From Eremophila alpestris peregrina (Eukaryota > Chordata > Aves > Passeriformes > Alaudidae), in NCBI GenBank assembly GCA_009792885.1, contig WMCF01000056.1, positions 1,229,596 to 1,293,595 on the forward strand: a DNA stretch of 64,000 nucleotides. Direction: 5' to 3'. A program made the position numbers and the translations under genes. The notes under the pieces were generated by a model. That model worked only from the letters and a program-made list of their open reading frames with translations. It did no database searches and was not told where the DNA came from. Positions 36,225 through 48,432 of this stretch are shown one piece after another; position 1 is the first letter of the stretch; the number at the start of each line of letters is the position of its first letter.

Positions 36225-37455
36225 CAGAAGCCTGACAGGAGTGCATTTTTCCTTAATTGAATTTTCACACGTAGAATATGAAGAACTCAAAAAAATGAAA
36301 CTTCCAAGTCAGAAAGCATCACATCAAAAAACTGGCCCTGGTTTGCACCACTCACTGCCCCACACACTGAGGCTCTTCTGCCTTTGACAGGGACTGACCA
36401 GACCTGAGGAGTGCAGGACCTGCCCCAGCCCTCCTGGCACTCTGTGACACTGTCTGCAGCCCTGTCAGAAATCCCTGTTGCACTGATACTCAGCTAAAGG
36501 AGAATTAAATGTTAGACATTCCATTTTCTCATCCTTAAGGAACTGCTCTACAGGCATGTCAGGCACTTCCCTCTAGATTAAACTAGACTAAGCATTTAGA
36601 TGTCCACTCTTCCTTTACACTAACACAAGCATTAAGTCCAGTATCAACCTCTAGGCTAACACCAGTTGGGAACATGGTAAAAGAGAAATGCTCTGAATCA
36701 GCTTTTGAAAGTTACTTACAAGAGCCAGGATCTGGGGGGAAGGAAATTCAGCAAGCAAAGTTAATAAAAACATTCCCAGACTGTCATCTTAATTAGCTTC
36801 AGCACAATATTTAATGTGGTTGAACAGCATGGGATGGTTTGGGAAACTTAGCATCAAGTGCAGCAGGCATGCAGTGCCTCAGCAAGAAAGGGATGAAATC
36901 TCTTTCTGGGACACAGCAAACTTGCTGGGAAATGATTTGTTTGCTGGGAAACAATATCTGGCCACAGGATGAATGTGCTGCCCAGTTTTGGCTGGCAGAG
37001 GGGACTGAGGACAGCACTCATTCCTGGCTGGCATGAGATGCAGTCCTTTCCCTTCGTGGCCCAGCATGGAGCACTAGTGAGAGCCTAAGTGTGTCCCCCA
37101 CCCTAAAAGGGCTTTAAAGTCTGGTAGGGGGGGATTAGAACAACTTTTAAATAGAAGGGGATCAAACTTGGGGCTCCCAGATTGGATCCCAGTACTGTAA
37201 TCCAGTACTGTACAGAGCAAGTGCCAGCATTTCCTCCTCTTAGGGCAGCTTTGCAAATCTTGGTTCTTCTGCCCCAAATCCAACAGCCCAAAAGTGAAAC
37301 ATTTTATGTGGGGTGGAGTGGCAAATGGAACATCCTTTTGGATGCAAAGGAATTCACTTTTTGGTTGTCAAGCCAAAAATTCATGCATATATACAGGACA
37401 TTACTGAAATATGCTAATTAATTTTAAAACCTTGAGCATTCAGACTAATAAATTG
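36225..37455. other. Non-coding, nothing recognised
   Basis: Contains small local duplications: cttgctgggaaatgattt and tttgctgggaaacaat near 36930-36960, and ccagtactgta repeated at 37190 and 37203. No exon or named repeat. Confidence 0.45.
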
Positions 37456-37550
37456 GCACTATTATCTCCCCTTTTGCAAATAGTAGCAAATGATCTTTAA
37501 CTGGTGAAAAGCCTGATTTTGTAAATGTAAATGTCAATCAAGAGTCCAAC
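37456..37550 (-). repeat. Possible MIR-like SINE fragment, reverse orientation
   Basis: ggcactattatctccccttt then tgcaaatagtagcaaa resembles reversed MIR 'actattattatccccattttacagatg'. The rest is too diverged to align by eye, so the call rests on the first 40 nt. Confidence 0.35.
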
Positions 37551-38587
37551 CCAAAATTGCCCCCAGATTCCTAAGGACACTTTAGAGGATCAGCTTTAAA
37601 GATCACTGCAGGACCAAACCCTTCATCTTATAAACTGGCCCCATTTCCTGAATATATTCACGAGTGCTAAGCTCAAACTATTTGTCATCTCCACAGTAAT
37701 TTGAAAAATATGTTAAGAGAACCATTATATTAAAATCAAGACTAAGATGGCTGAAAGCTCGGAGCAGGGAGAGGGGGAAGGGAATTATCATTTGACAGAA
37801 ACAAAATCCCTGCTGCAGTAATTCACAGCTCCATTTATGCTTTTGCACCATCTGATGATCCTGGCCCCATGGCTGTTTCAAAGGAGGTCAAGGAACAAGT
37901 CTGAGAAACTATGTACCAGTTTCCTAATAAGATTGCCTTGTCTCACATTTCTGATGATTTCTTTCATACATTCAAAGTTGTTACAGCAGCTCATAAAGAG
38001 AAAATAAAGATTAGACACCAGCCTTTGCCCTTGAGACCATCCCTGACCTCTGGTTTGCCATTTACATTTATTACAAAAGAGCCTGAAATGTTTTTGAGTC
38101 ATGGAAAAGCATCTGATGGTTACAGAGGGTTTTGCACCAATAATGATCTGCTCGCCGGGTCTCCTCAGACAGAACTTTGCAAGGATATTGAAACTCCCTC
38201 AGTTGCAGGCAATAAACACAACTATGCCAAAGTTGGGAGGAGGAGATGGAGGGGGATGGTTCCTTGCACACCACTGTTTTCTTATCCATCTGGAATTAGG
38301 AAAGCACGCCTGGAAAGAAAGAGCCAACAGCTTTGGATAAGTCAGCCCAATTCCTCGGCTATGACATACTCCCTGCATGCACACACCAGAGAGAATGCAA
38401 GTAACTCATTTGTCTGCATTCAGCCATTATTTAAAATAGAACAAATTAAAAGATTCACCATGGCAGTAGTAAAAGACTTTTTAAAGGATTTGCTAACCAG
38501 CCTGGTCTGGGCTGAGGCTCTTCCTGCAAAGCAATCCTGCCTTCAAAATCGGATTTAAGAGGACTTGAGAGCGTTCACATCTGGTAA
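37551..38587. other. Probably non-coding; contains the longest open frame (215 codons)
   Basis: The plus-strand frame 37911-38558 is the longest in the window. It has even, featureless composition with no signal peptide, membrane segment, repeat or motif, and it begins and ends without recognisable gene context. In 64 kb of six frames one frame of this length by chance is not surprising. Conserved non-coding DNA is an alternative explanation. Confidence 0.35.
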
Positions 38588-38660
38588 AATCTGACCCCAG
38601 ACCAGTGCTTCCCTACAGGCTTGTGTCTTTGAAATCAATGGGAAGCATACTGGAGACATA
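38588..38660. repeat. Possible amniote repeat fragment ('aatcaatggga' motif)
   Basis: ggtaaaatctgaccccagac followed by tttgaaatcaatgggaagc resembles old amniote repeat blocks built on 'aatcctgacccc..ttgaagtcaatggga'. Short and uncertain. Confidence 0.25.
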
Positions 38661-39840
38661 AGTGTGGTTAGCTGGGAGTCACAGCAACAAGAGGGCAAGA
38701 GTGAGCTGCCATGACTGATGAGCTCCTGTAAAAAACATCCTCTACTGCCTCCCTTCTTTCTAGAGTCAGTTTTCTTCATTTAGCTAGATATAATTTGTCC
38801 TTGCAGAATAGCTATAGCTTTTTTTATTTTACTCTGCCACTCACAAACTGCCCATTGCTACCACATGCTGCACTACAGCCTGGAGGAGAACTCCGAACTA
38901 TTTCCCATGAGCGTTCGTATATTCGTTTCAATTCAATTTAAATGTGAGCTTCATTATGACCTTGTTAGCACCCCCTCTCCTGTTTACTTTCCATTAACAT
39001 TCAGCTTGTCAAACTTTATTAGCACAAATGACCATAGAAATTGTGAGCTGCTTGAATTCTCACAGTTTAAAACATATTTAGTGGGTGAAATTCAATCTGT
39101 CCAGTAGGCCAAGGGAGCACTGCCATGCCCCAGCCTTCTGCTGACTTGCAAATTTTGGGAGTGTTCACAAGCAAAATGTGATGACAGGAATAAGTCTCTC
39201 TGAGTGAGGGAAAACAGGAAGGAGACACGTGACTGCCAGGCAGCAGCCCCAGGTACACTCCTGCTCCACCACAAAAGGGAGAAAATTCCACAGGGAAGGA
39301 ACTGACTCTCCCCCACCTCCATCACCCATCAGACAATCAGGGAGGAAAACACCTCAAACACAATGATAAAGACATAAAAATTGGAGGGGGAAAAGTAAAA
39401 TTAATTCTATGACTCATGGAGCTCTGCAAACCACCCAAGTGTTTTACACACAGCCCCCACCATCCCATCTGTCCCAGGAGGACACGACTTCTCGGGTGAA
39501 CTCACTCTTCCCTTTGCTTTCAGCTAGATTTCTTGGCCCCAGAAGAATATTATAACATATGGTTAATTTTTTCACACAATACCTAGTTCCCAGTCTCACA
39601 CAAAAACTTCCCCAATGTTTGCCATTTTGACATGGATTTAAACATGATAAACAGTGTAATACAATCTCCAGCTGTTTGAACAATTCTGGTCATAAACTGC
39701 CTCACTGCACTGTCATCATGTTCATTTCTGCAGTGAGCCTTTGTTCTCTTTTATTTCCTACATTGTTCCCCTTCCACTCCAAGACGTTTTCAAAGAAAAA
39801 TGCACAACTTCAAATCAACATTCCTTTGGGTTCTTTATGC
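38661..39840. other. Non-coding with a small CpG cluster
   Basis: No gene recognised. 38890-38928 carries four CpG in about 40 bp (ctccgaac, gagcgttcgtatattcgttt), unusual against the CpG-poor surroundings. Repeats not recognised. Confidence 0.4.
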
Positions 39841-39880
39841 AAAAAAAAAAAAAAAAGAAAAAACAAAACAAAAGAAGAAC
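39841..39880 (+). repeat. A-rich tract
   Basis: A16 followed by gaaaaaacaaaacaaaagaa. Possibly the decayed tail of a retroposed element, but no body is recognisable upstream. Confidence 0.7.
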
Positions 39881-41960
39881 CCCGATTTAAATTTTATTAA
39901 AATCAAAGACAAAAAAAAAGTGGCTTCTTTTTTGAAATCTGGTTAGACCATTCTGAAATATTAGGCATAACTTTTCCATTAATACTGGTAAAGAAAATTA
40001 CAAGAGTGGAAGAAAACACAATCCAAAAAAATTAACCATCCCAATATTTCAGTTCAAAATATCCAGGTCAATATTCGGTTCATTTTTATTAAAGAAAATT
40101 GTAAGATCAAAAAAGCTTCCAAATAAAACATCTTGTTTAATCATTTATTAATAACTCTCAGAAAAAAATACTTCGGTTGCAATTAATTGCCATGATTTCT
40201 TTTTTCAGTTTTTTTTTAGTGTAGCCTAGAAGATCAGAAAAAAACCCTTCCCTTTTTCTTTGCAGTTTCAATAGAATAAACTTAACATCTAGCAGTGTTG
40301 ATTAGAAGAGGTTAATACCCACTGGCAGGGTGTTTTCTAAGCTCCATTTCTGGAGGTTCCCTGTGCTAGTCAGATATAAAACCCCACCTGCCCCTGCTCT
40401 AGTGACACACAGTCCTGGCAGAAAGCTCCTCTCTCCAAATGCTTCTGGGAAACTCCAAAATCCTGGAGAATTTCTATTTTCCTACTGTTCTTCTATGATG
40501 GCCCAGGATACACTGAAACAATGAAAGATGAGCCCTACAAAGACAAGCCCTGAGTGTACCACTGTCTGCAGTTGCAGGGGGTTTATTAAAACCCTTTCCC
40601 ATCGAGTTAAGCATTTCTTCAGTGCTCCAGCATAGCTGCAGAATAAATTTAAATTCCTCCCTGCCAACCCAGGTGTGGAGGAATATATTTTAATATCATA
40701 AGACACAGAGAAAAGGGAAAGGAGTATTTCACTTCATTAGTGTGCTTTAAAAAGGGGAGATCTAAGATAAAGATGAAGGGAAATTTAGGGCAGGCTTAGG
40801 AATGAGTTCCCAAGGGAAACCATGGAAGTCCCATCAAGTGAGATGTTTAAAATTAAACTGAATAAAGCACAAGAAAGTACATGGCACTAAACAACCCTGC
40901 ATAGCAGGAGGATCAGCTGCATTAAGTGTCTGTTTTCACTCCTGCTTTCTGTTGCTTTCTCTCACTCATGTCCAAGTACCCCAGGAGTGTTTGCTCCCCC
41001 GCAGCATCACCCTCACTCCTGGGGCAGCCAGAGACAGCTCCAGGGATCTTAACTGGTTTAGCTTCACGTTAAATTCCTATCTATAAACACAGATGGACAC
41101 ATTATTATAGGCTCATTTGTGCTGAGCAATAACTTGCTCTGGGCTGGCTTGTAACTTTACACTTTGCTCCAAATGAAGATGATCACTGTCCCAGTGCTCA
41201 GCAGGGAAGGAGGAACTGCAGCCTCCCATCATTTGTGCTCTCTGATTTCCCTCTGGCAGTGAGGCATCATCCTGGGAGCAGCCAGCAGGTCCCTGGGACA
41301 AGGCTTTCAGAGCTCACACTGCTGTAGGTCAGCAGAGGCTTGGTGGCATCTCCAATGGCAGGGCCAGCAGTGAAGAATCCACAGGCAGGTGCCTGTGTGG
41401 GTAATCTGTTCTTCTCACCGCGCAAACTTGGGGCAGAACTGGTGTAGTTCTGATTTGGAAATATGATGGGGCTATTCTTCGTTAAGAGAAAGAATTACCA
41501 AAACCAAATAGGTCAAAACCCATGTTGATTCATGCCAGAAAAACCATTAATATAACTAAATATTGTTAACAGAGAGTAAGATAAAAAAAATCACGTGTCA
41601 AGGATAGGGAGAGGAGGCCTGAGCAGTCTCCTTGTCTGACAGGTAGCTGCCAGCTAATCAGAGAGGTGGTAAGAAAATGCAGGGTTATTTCCATCTGGTA
41701 AACAGAAAACATGGAGCAGCCCTTCCCACAGTTTGTAGCTCCCTGTTCAGATTATTCATTTCCACACTGTTAAAATGCGAATGTAATCCTGGCCCTTTAA
41801 ACTATTTTATGTTAAAACTCTTTCTCCAACCACTGTGCAGTCTAATTGAAAGCTGGGAGTGAGTGAGCCAAGGATGGAAATGAAAGCATTACCTAGTGCT
41901 CCACTCAGTGCTGCATTCCTGAGGTGTTTTATCTGATCCTGTACAATTGCCACAGGCCTT
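39881..41960. other. AT-rich, then ordinary non-coding DNA
   Basis: 39881-40300 is very AT-rich and includes the 12-bp perfect palindrome gcaattaattgc (40179-40190). The remainder has no recognised exon or repeat. Confidence 0.4.
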
Positions 41961-42076
41961 TTGGGGCAGGATTCTGCTCCTCTCTGTGCTGAGCTGCCTG
42001 GGAGGAGCTGCCTGAGTAGAGGTGATGGCTTTCACCAGTGAAGGGCTGGTGCAAGTGAGGAGAGAGTTGGACCCAA
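41961..42076. repeat. Possible palindromic amniote repeat
   Basis: The left end ttggggcaggattctgctcc and the right end gaggagagagttggacccaa are approximate reverse complements, with caccagtg and ctggtgcaag facing each other in the middle. The left end resembles the terminus of the element at 857-972. Diverged, so tentative. Confidence 0.35.
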
Positions 42077-42182
42077 TGCCTCCTTCCTGGCAGGAATGAA
42101 CTGCACCAGTTGGAGAGAAACCTTAATGGCTGCTGAATCAGTTAGGCCATCTTTAATTCCCTATGCACCTGCTAGGGAATGA

Positions 42183-42275
42183 ATATTTTTATCTCCCATT
42201 TACCAATATGTTAACTGTTAATATGTTGCAGTGATCAATGGCAGAGCCAGAAACAGAAGCCCAAATTCTGCTCCA
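42183..42275 (-). repeat. MIR-like SINE fragment, reverse orientation
   Basis: Plus-strand order tatttttatctcccatttac, then atgttaactgttaatatg, then caatggcagagccagaaaca and gaagcccaaattct. This follows reversed MIR 'tattatccccattttacag', 'gaggttaagtgact', 'agtggcagagccaggaa', 'agaacccagg'. Confidence 0.55.
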
Positions 42276-44559
42276 GGGGGTGTTTGTTCATCAGTTCAGT
42301 AGTTGTTTACACATTTGTTTTATACCTGCATAAACTAAGGGAGACAGTATGCCTGCCTGAAGTTTAACAATTAATCACTGCAAAAGCCTGGAAAGACCCA
42401 AAGATTTCTTCAAAAAAAAGCTTTATCCTAACACATCTTTACTCAGGGTGCTTCATTGTCCACGAGTCATGTGCAGTGCAGCATCCATCCCAAAAATGAA
42501 CCATAACAAGGCTCTGCCTTGGGGACCATCAGGGTTTTGATTTTTGCAAGGATAATCCCACAGATGAAGAGGCCATGGTTGTCTGTGCATTGAATCTGGC
42601 AGAAGAATGTGCTGCTGCTCAAAGTGGCCAGGCACACACAGATAAAAGCTTTTCCCACAGAAAAAAAGCAGATGGCAAGAGTGAGGAAGCAAAGGGAGAG
42701 GAAGATCTCTGACACAGGGCAGCAGAGAGTCCACCTTGTGTTCACCACAGCAGCCAGCATCTCCTTGCAGTTTGCCTCTCTCAGCCAGCAGAGTCCCCAG
42801 TAGCCCCAGAAAACCAAACTGGGCTCCAGGGACAGTGCCAGGGCTTTCCCAGTTGCTGAACAGAGTTACCTTCCAGTTCCCATCCAGTCTTAAACATCCA
42901 ACCTTTGTGTTTCTAGGGTGGAAAGTCCTGAGTGGAGCTACTCTGTTACTTCCTTGTTTATGTTGCTGCACTGTAGGTCTGGACTGCTGAAACTGCACCC
43001 TATGAGCACAGGACAAGAGGCTGTAGACAGCTCCTGTATCTTATTTGTGCCTTATTTCCAATCAGGCTCCTGCCTGAAACCTCAAAACCACAATATCAGC
43101 CTCTTGGAAATGTGCAATAGCGACCAACAGGATAGTGCTGCTTGTTTAAGACCAATAAAACATGAAGTTGGACAAATGCCACCCACAGAGCTGATTTCTT
43201 CAACATTTTCTACACAAAAACCTACCTACTGACTTCAGCAGGAATTGCAGATATGTATAGTTACAAATTCTGAATTACAGTTCCTAGAAATCAGAAACAT
43301 AAGCTTGTATCCAGTACCAAAAATAGGGTTTTGTGGTGGTGCAGGGAACCAGACTGCATGTTCACAGCCCTGGCCTGGATGAGTAACTGGGCAAACCAGC
43401 TGCCCCTTGCTTCTCATCCAGAGATCAGTTCCTCTTCAGACAAAGCAGTGGTACCATCACATCTGCAGGGGTGGGGGGGTTGGTGGATTGGGGTTTTTTT
43501 TAAGTTTAGCTTGATTTTGGTTACTCTACAACTCTTAGTCTTTTAAGAGAAATTATCACAAAGAGCCTGCAAAAAAAACCCCTCAAGCACAACAGCCTGT
43601 TCCCTGGGGAGTTCTCTATCACAAGTACTGAATCTGCTTGGAGAAATTAAGGGCACAGCAACTCTTTTGCTGCTTGCTGGCTCTCCCAGAAGAGCATCCC
43701 ACCGTACAGCAACAGCAAAGGATGGAGGGATGGGTGTGAATGGAATAGGGCCATCTGCTGATGGCAGCCTGAGCCATAGCATGTGCTTCACATATGTACT
43801 TACATGACACATTTGGTACATATTTAGCACAACAGTTTGTACTGCAAGCAGTATTTCAGTTTCTTCTTAGCTGTGGTGGCAGTCCTAAGGTAGGTCATGA
43901 GAAGACCTTAAGGATATCATCTCACTCTACCTCTGAATTTTGCTTGTTGACAGACACTTCATGCTAAAAAAAGGTGCTGGCTTGTTTTGTCTCAAGGGTT
44001 CTCTTTCCCTTTATAATGTAATCAGTATTCCTTCAGGGAATAACGCCTTCCAGGGTAAGTACCTGAACATCAGCCTCAGGATTAAAAGAAGCAATTTTCA
44101 GCCAGCACAGAGGTACACCCACACACATGACCTGAGAAAGACCCAAGGACACAAAAGGAAAGAAACAAGTACAGTTTAGCTTAAAGCTGCTCTCTGTAAA
44201 GAAAGCAATGGACATGAGCTGTAAGCCTACAGGCTATGAAGGAAATAAAGAGGCTTGGGGAGAACAGCAAAATGATCTGGAACAAAGGGAATCTGGTGTG
44301 TACAAAGAGCAAGGACAGTATCAGCAGCTAAGTGAGCTGGAAGGACGTTCTAGGATGGCACAGAACACATAACTGATGGCCATTAATCTCTGCAAGAGAG
44401 GCAGCTCTTCTGTTGTGCCCTCTGTTTCTAATTACTGTCCCAACTCAGCTCTAGGCCTAAATTGCACAATTCAAACTCAATTCCAAACCACCCAAAGTGC
44501 TAAAGGTTTTGGAAGGCACAGGAATGGGAGTATCAGGCATAAATTGCAGGGTTTATGGT
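42276..44559. other. Non-coding with a G-rich run
   Basis: A G-rich run (ggggtgggggggttggtgga.., 43468-43493) followed by T8 could form a G-quadruplex. The 187- and 116-codon minus-strand frames at 42453-43016 and 42467-42817 overlap each other. The smaller is hydrophobic and Cys-rich but lacks splice sites and a family match, so neither is called. Confidence 0.45.
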
Positions 44560-45100
44560 GTTTACACAAGAGCATCCAATTAGTTCACACACAAGTGCCA
44601 AAACAATACACGTGAGGACCCCAATGGGTCACACATGAGTGCAAAATTGCTTCACCCACGTGCACCACCCAGAAAGTTTATGCAGGAATGATCCAGCAGT
44701 TCATGCATAAACACCCAATTAATGCATGAGTGTCCAATTAGTACACACACGAGTGCCCAGTAAGTCTGTGCACAAGCAGCCAATTAATTTGTTCATAAGG
44801 GCACAGGTAATTAATGCACATGATTGGTTTGTGCATGGCTGCCCAACTGGTACATGCATGAGCACCCAGTTAGTGGTACACAAGTGCCTAATCAGTTTAT
44901 GTTTGAATATCCTATCAGGTCATGCTTGAGCACTCCAACACTTTGTGCATGAGCACCCAAATAGCTGAGGGATGTGTTTTATGCATGAGCACCCAATCAG
45001 CCCATGCAGGAATGAATGCCCATGCAATTTATGCTTGAGGACCCAAATACTCCATGAAAAGCCACAGTGAGTTTGTGCATCAGCGCCCCAGTAACACTCA
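44560..45100 (+). repeat. Degenerate ~25-bp minisatellite
   Basis: About 22 diverged units, each roughly 'tttatgcatgagcacccaattagt'. Clear examples are cacaagagcatccaattagt, catgagtgtccaattagt, tgcatgagcacccagttagt, tgcatgagcacccaaatagc and tgcatgagcacccaatcagc. Unit length varies by a few bases and divergence is high, so it is old or not under homogenisation. The exact word tgcatg occurs at 44723, 44832, 44855, 44946 and 44982. Stop codons recur in every frame, so it is not coding. Confidence 0.9.
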
Positions 45101-48100
45101 GTGCTGCCATGGGCAGGTTTGGGTAGCTGGAGCTGCAGTGATGCCTCTGCCAGCTGTGGAACTGATGAAAAAACCCCAAATGCTCCAAAGCATCAGCCCA
45201 TCAGAAAAACCCTCAGGATCTCATCTCAGACATACTCAAGGAAGAGGAGCAGCTGTAAGCATTTGAGAAATGTGGAAGGAGAGATGGCCAAGGAGATGTG
45301 GGGAGATGTGCTCTTGGAAGGAAGCAATCCATGTGCATGGAGCTCATCCCAAGGGGCTGGCTTCAGGACAATTTATGGATATTTTTAATTTCTTTAGTTC
45401 TGCATGTCTTTTACAGAAGTGTCAGGAACATCACATCTGGAACCAGGAACAGAAGTTGCCTTAGAAGCTCTGAGCCAGCTGCTTGTGATTCTGTAGCATG
45501 CCCATGAAAATTCAAATAAAAAAACAGAGAGTAACAACTGTTAGCATCTAGAGAAAAATCTCACTCTAACAAAATGTGTTGGCTTCAGAAGAATAAAGGA
45601 TGAAGCTCTACAGCATGTGCTACACAGGAGCTCACATAAGATGATATAATGACAGAGTGGTCATAAAGTCTGTGATCTTATCAGTCCAACTTGCTTAGGT
45701 CTCTTAATCACTGGTAAGCCCAACTTGCACTACTTTCCTTGTTCAGGCACAGAGAAAAACAAGGTGGTATGTATTAAGCCTTGCTCATGCCAATAAAAAT
45801 GTACTACAGGAATGAATGCATTTATTAACTCTCAGCAGTGGTGCCAATGGTTTTGGCTCAACTACAATTTCCTGGCCTTGGACACAGGGTCACAAATCTT
45901 TAAGGCTGTTGAATCTTGCCCTGCAGTAAGTCTGAGCTGGAGCTGTCTGCCACAGGGGAGAGAAAGCAAAGCCCAGGCAGCCTTAAATAATAATATTTTC
46001 AGCATTCAAACAGAACAATTTAAACATTTGTAAGAGCAGGAGAAAGGCTGGCTTCAAGATGTTTTGGATCAGCTCTTTGCACTTAGATGCAGTTGGATGC
46101 AGAGAAGAGCCAGCAAGAGCCCTCTGCCTGGGAGGGGGCCATAGCCAGGAAGGGGAGGCTGTTCCCAAAAGCACAAAGCAGAGCACTGGTGATCCAAGCC
46201 CTTGCAGGAGAATGGCAAGTGCAGGATTGCCTGTAAGGGAAGAGGAAGCCCATTTCTACCTGGCTGGAAACCAAACTCACAAAAGCAAAATTTATTATTT
46301 ATTATTTACTAGAACTGGAAAAAAAAAAAGCTACAAATTCGATCCTTTCAGCATTTTATTCAGAAAATTACCATGGAAGGATGGCAACAAGTCCTTACTA
46401 CCTAGAAAACAGCAAATGTGGGCATAAACAGGCATCATTATTATGTATTATTCCCAGCCACAACTGTCCCATAATTGTAAAAGCCTTGCCATTAACTTCA
46501 AGCTCCACCCTCCTCGTCTGCATGCCTGAGCTCTCCTTTGTCCAGGACAGGATGTATTTCTTCATTTCATTGCCTATCCAGTGTCTAGAGAGATGAGAAA
46601 CAGATAACTCACTAGAGACTACTCATGCTCAAACCCAACAAAAGCACATTTAGCATTTGCCCATGTCCAGCCAAGCAAGGTCACGGTCAACCTGGGCATT
46701 CTGAGTGTGCTCAGAAAGGTGGATCCCACACAATCCCAGTGCTGGCACAGCTCTGAAAGTGACTCACTGAAGTTCCTAGAAACACACATCTCAGTAAAAG
46801 ACAATCAAAATTATGTTCCTGAGGTCCAAACACTCTAAGCTGTACTTTTAAAAAGTCAATGCCCAATGATTCATGTCCGTAAGGCATCTCACTGGGTCAT
46901 ATCCAACCAGCAGCAAATGGCAGGCACAGGGAGTATGTCCTGGCAAATCTGGCCTGAAGCATCTCATCTGAAAATGGGTCTTGGTCTCCTAAATCCCCAA
47001 GCTGTTACCTAATAAACACATTATTAGATTCTGAGGCAAAATAATGTATGGCTGCAGAATTTGTGGGTTTGTGCAGAGGCATGTGAAGAGACATAGCACA
47101 TCCTCTAAGCACAATTCACTGGCTCCTGCCCTGCTTTCAAACCAACCCTCTTTAGGTGAAATCACTGACCTCATCAGATGGAGCCCTCCCATCCAGCCCC
47201 AAAGGACAGAATAAGCCAATTTTACTAGAAATCTTTCAGATTCAGATTTCATTTACACCTCTCTGTCAGTTCAAAATCAGGGACCCTTCCCACTGTCTGA
47301 ACATACTCTGGCCACTCAAATAAAAAGTTTTACATTTCTACAAGAAGCCTAACAGTTTTTTCACTTCAACAGTAAAATCAACAGATATTGAACATTTCTT
47401 CATGTGTTGAAAACCCTGCTGTTACTGCTGAAATTTAACCTATCAGAGTAGGCATTGAAGGAGACCATCAACAGACTGTGGTTAAATCCTCAAGGGAAGG
47501 GAAGGACCTGAACACCTGTGAAAGCCTGGATTTTTAGATTTCAGCAGAATCTCTCTCTGCCCATAGTGCTTTAACATAAACATGAGCTGTATGAAAAGGC
47601 CCTGAACAGCCACCCTGCACCTTTTTCATAGCACTGCTCTCTCCTTTTGTCCTCCCTGCCTGCGTGGGAGGTTTTTCAGGGGAATCTGGCCAATAATACT
47701 GTCAGCTAGCAATAGCATATTTTGGACAGAGCAATATTAGCTAGGAAAAAAAAAATCCAAATTAAGAAAAGCACATGTAATTAGGCTGGGATGTGATGTC
47801 ATCAGTGATATGAAACATCATTAAAGATACTTGACCCAGCTAATGAATTGCAGGCTAGTTTTTACAGACATGGATAATCTTGACATAACTAAATGGTTCC
47901 CAAATCACTGGCATTAATTCTTAGAGCGTCAGTGAGTTTCCACATGAAACAGGAAAAAAAGGATGTTGCAAGAACATCAGCAGGATGATTTAGGAGTCTG
48001 CTGTCTTGATTGATTTTCAAGCAGAGTTTTGCAATTAGGCAAGAGGATGCCCAGTTCCATGTAGACCTAATGTGCAGACTCAGTGGTTGAGAAATAACAC

Positions 48101-48332
48101 GTCCTAGAAGCAGAGGTTCAACTCCCAGTGTGCAGATGGGAGAGAGCCCCCACTGCTGCTCCCTGGCAGGACAGAGCAGCCACATTTGCATCACACACAC
48201 ACAGGGAGCCCCTCCCGTGCTCCTGAGCACTTGCCTGGCCCCAGTTTCCACAGCACCTAACCCCACTTTGCCTTGCAATCCACTCCAGGTGCACTGATCC
48301 CCATGACAGTGCTGCAGGGTGGAAAATTTCAC
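45101..48332. other. Non-coding, nothing recognised
   Basis: No exon or named repeat. Includes an A run near 46321-46330, a 10-nt A run near 47746 and (CA)6 at 48192-48203. The 182-codon minus-strand frame 47889-48437 extends into the MIR-like element that follows and is not a gene. Confidence 0.45.
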
Positions 48333-48432
48333 AGCAATTTTACAGATATTAAAGGGAGGTATCAAGGCATTAATTAACTCACCAAATGTCACAGAAGAAA
48401 CCTGTATAGAAGGGAATTGAACAGAGGTTTTC
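48333..48432 (-). repeat. MIR-like SINE fragment, reverse orientation
   Basis: Plus-strand order caattttacagatattaaag, ggaggtatcaaggcattaat, aactcaccaaatgtcacaga, gggaattgaacagaggtttt. This parallels reversed MIR 'cattttacagatgaggaaa', 'ctgaggcacagagaggtta', 'acttgcccaaggtcacaca', 'gggattcgaacccaggt' along its full length. Confidence 0.65.

Noticed and set aside
42453..43016. Overlapping minus-strand frames, the smaller (42467-42817) Cys-rich and hydrophobic like a membrane protein
   Set aside because: Two registers are open at once over the same DNA, there is no convincing acceptor or donor, the hydrophobic residues follow from T/G-rich composition, and no family is recognisable.
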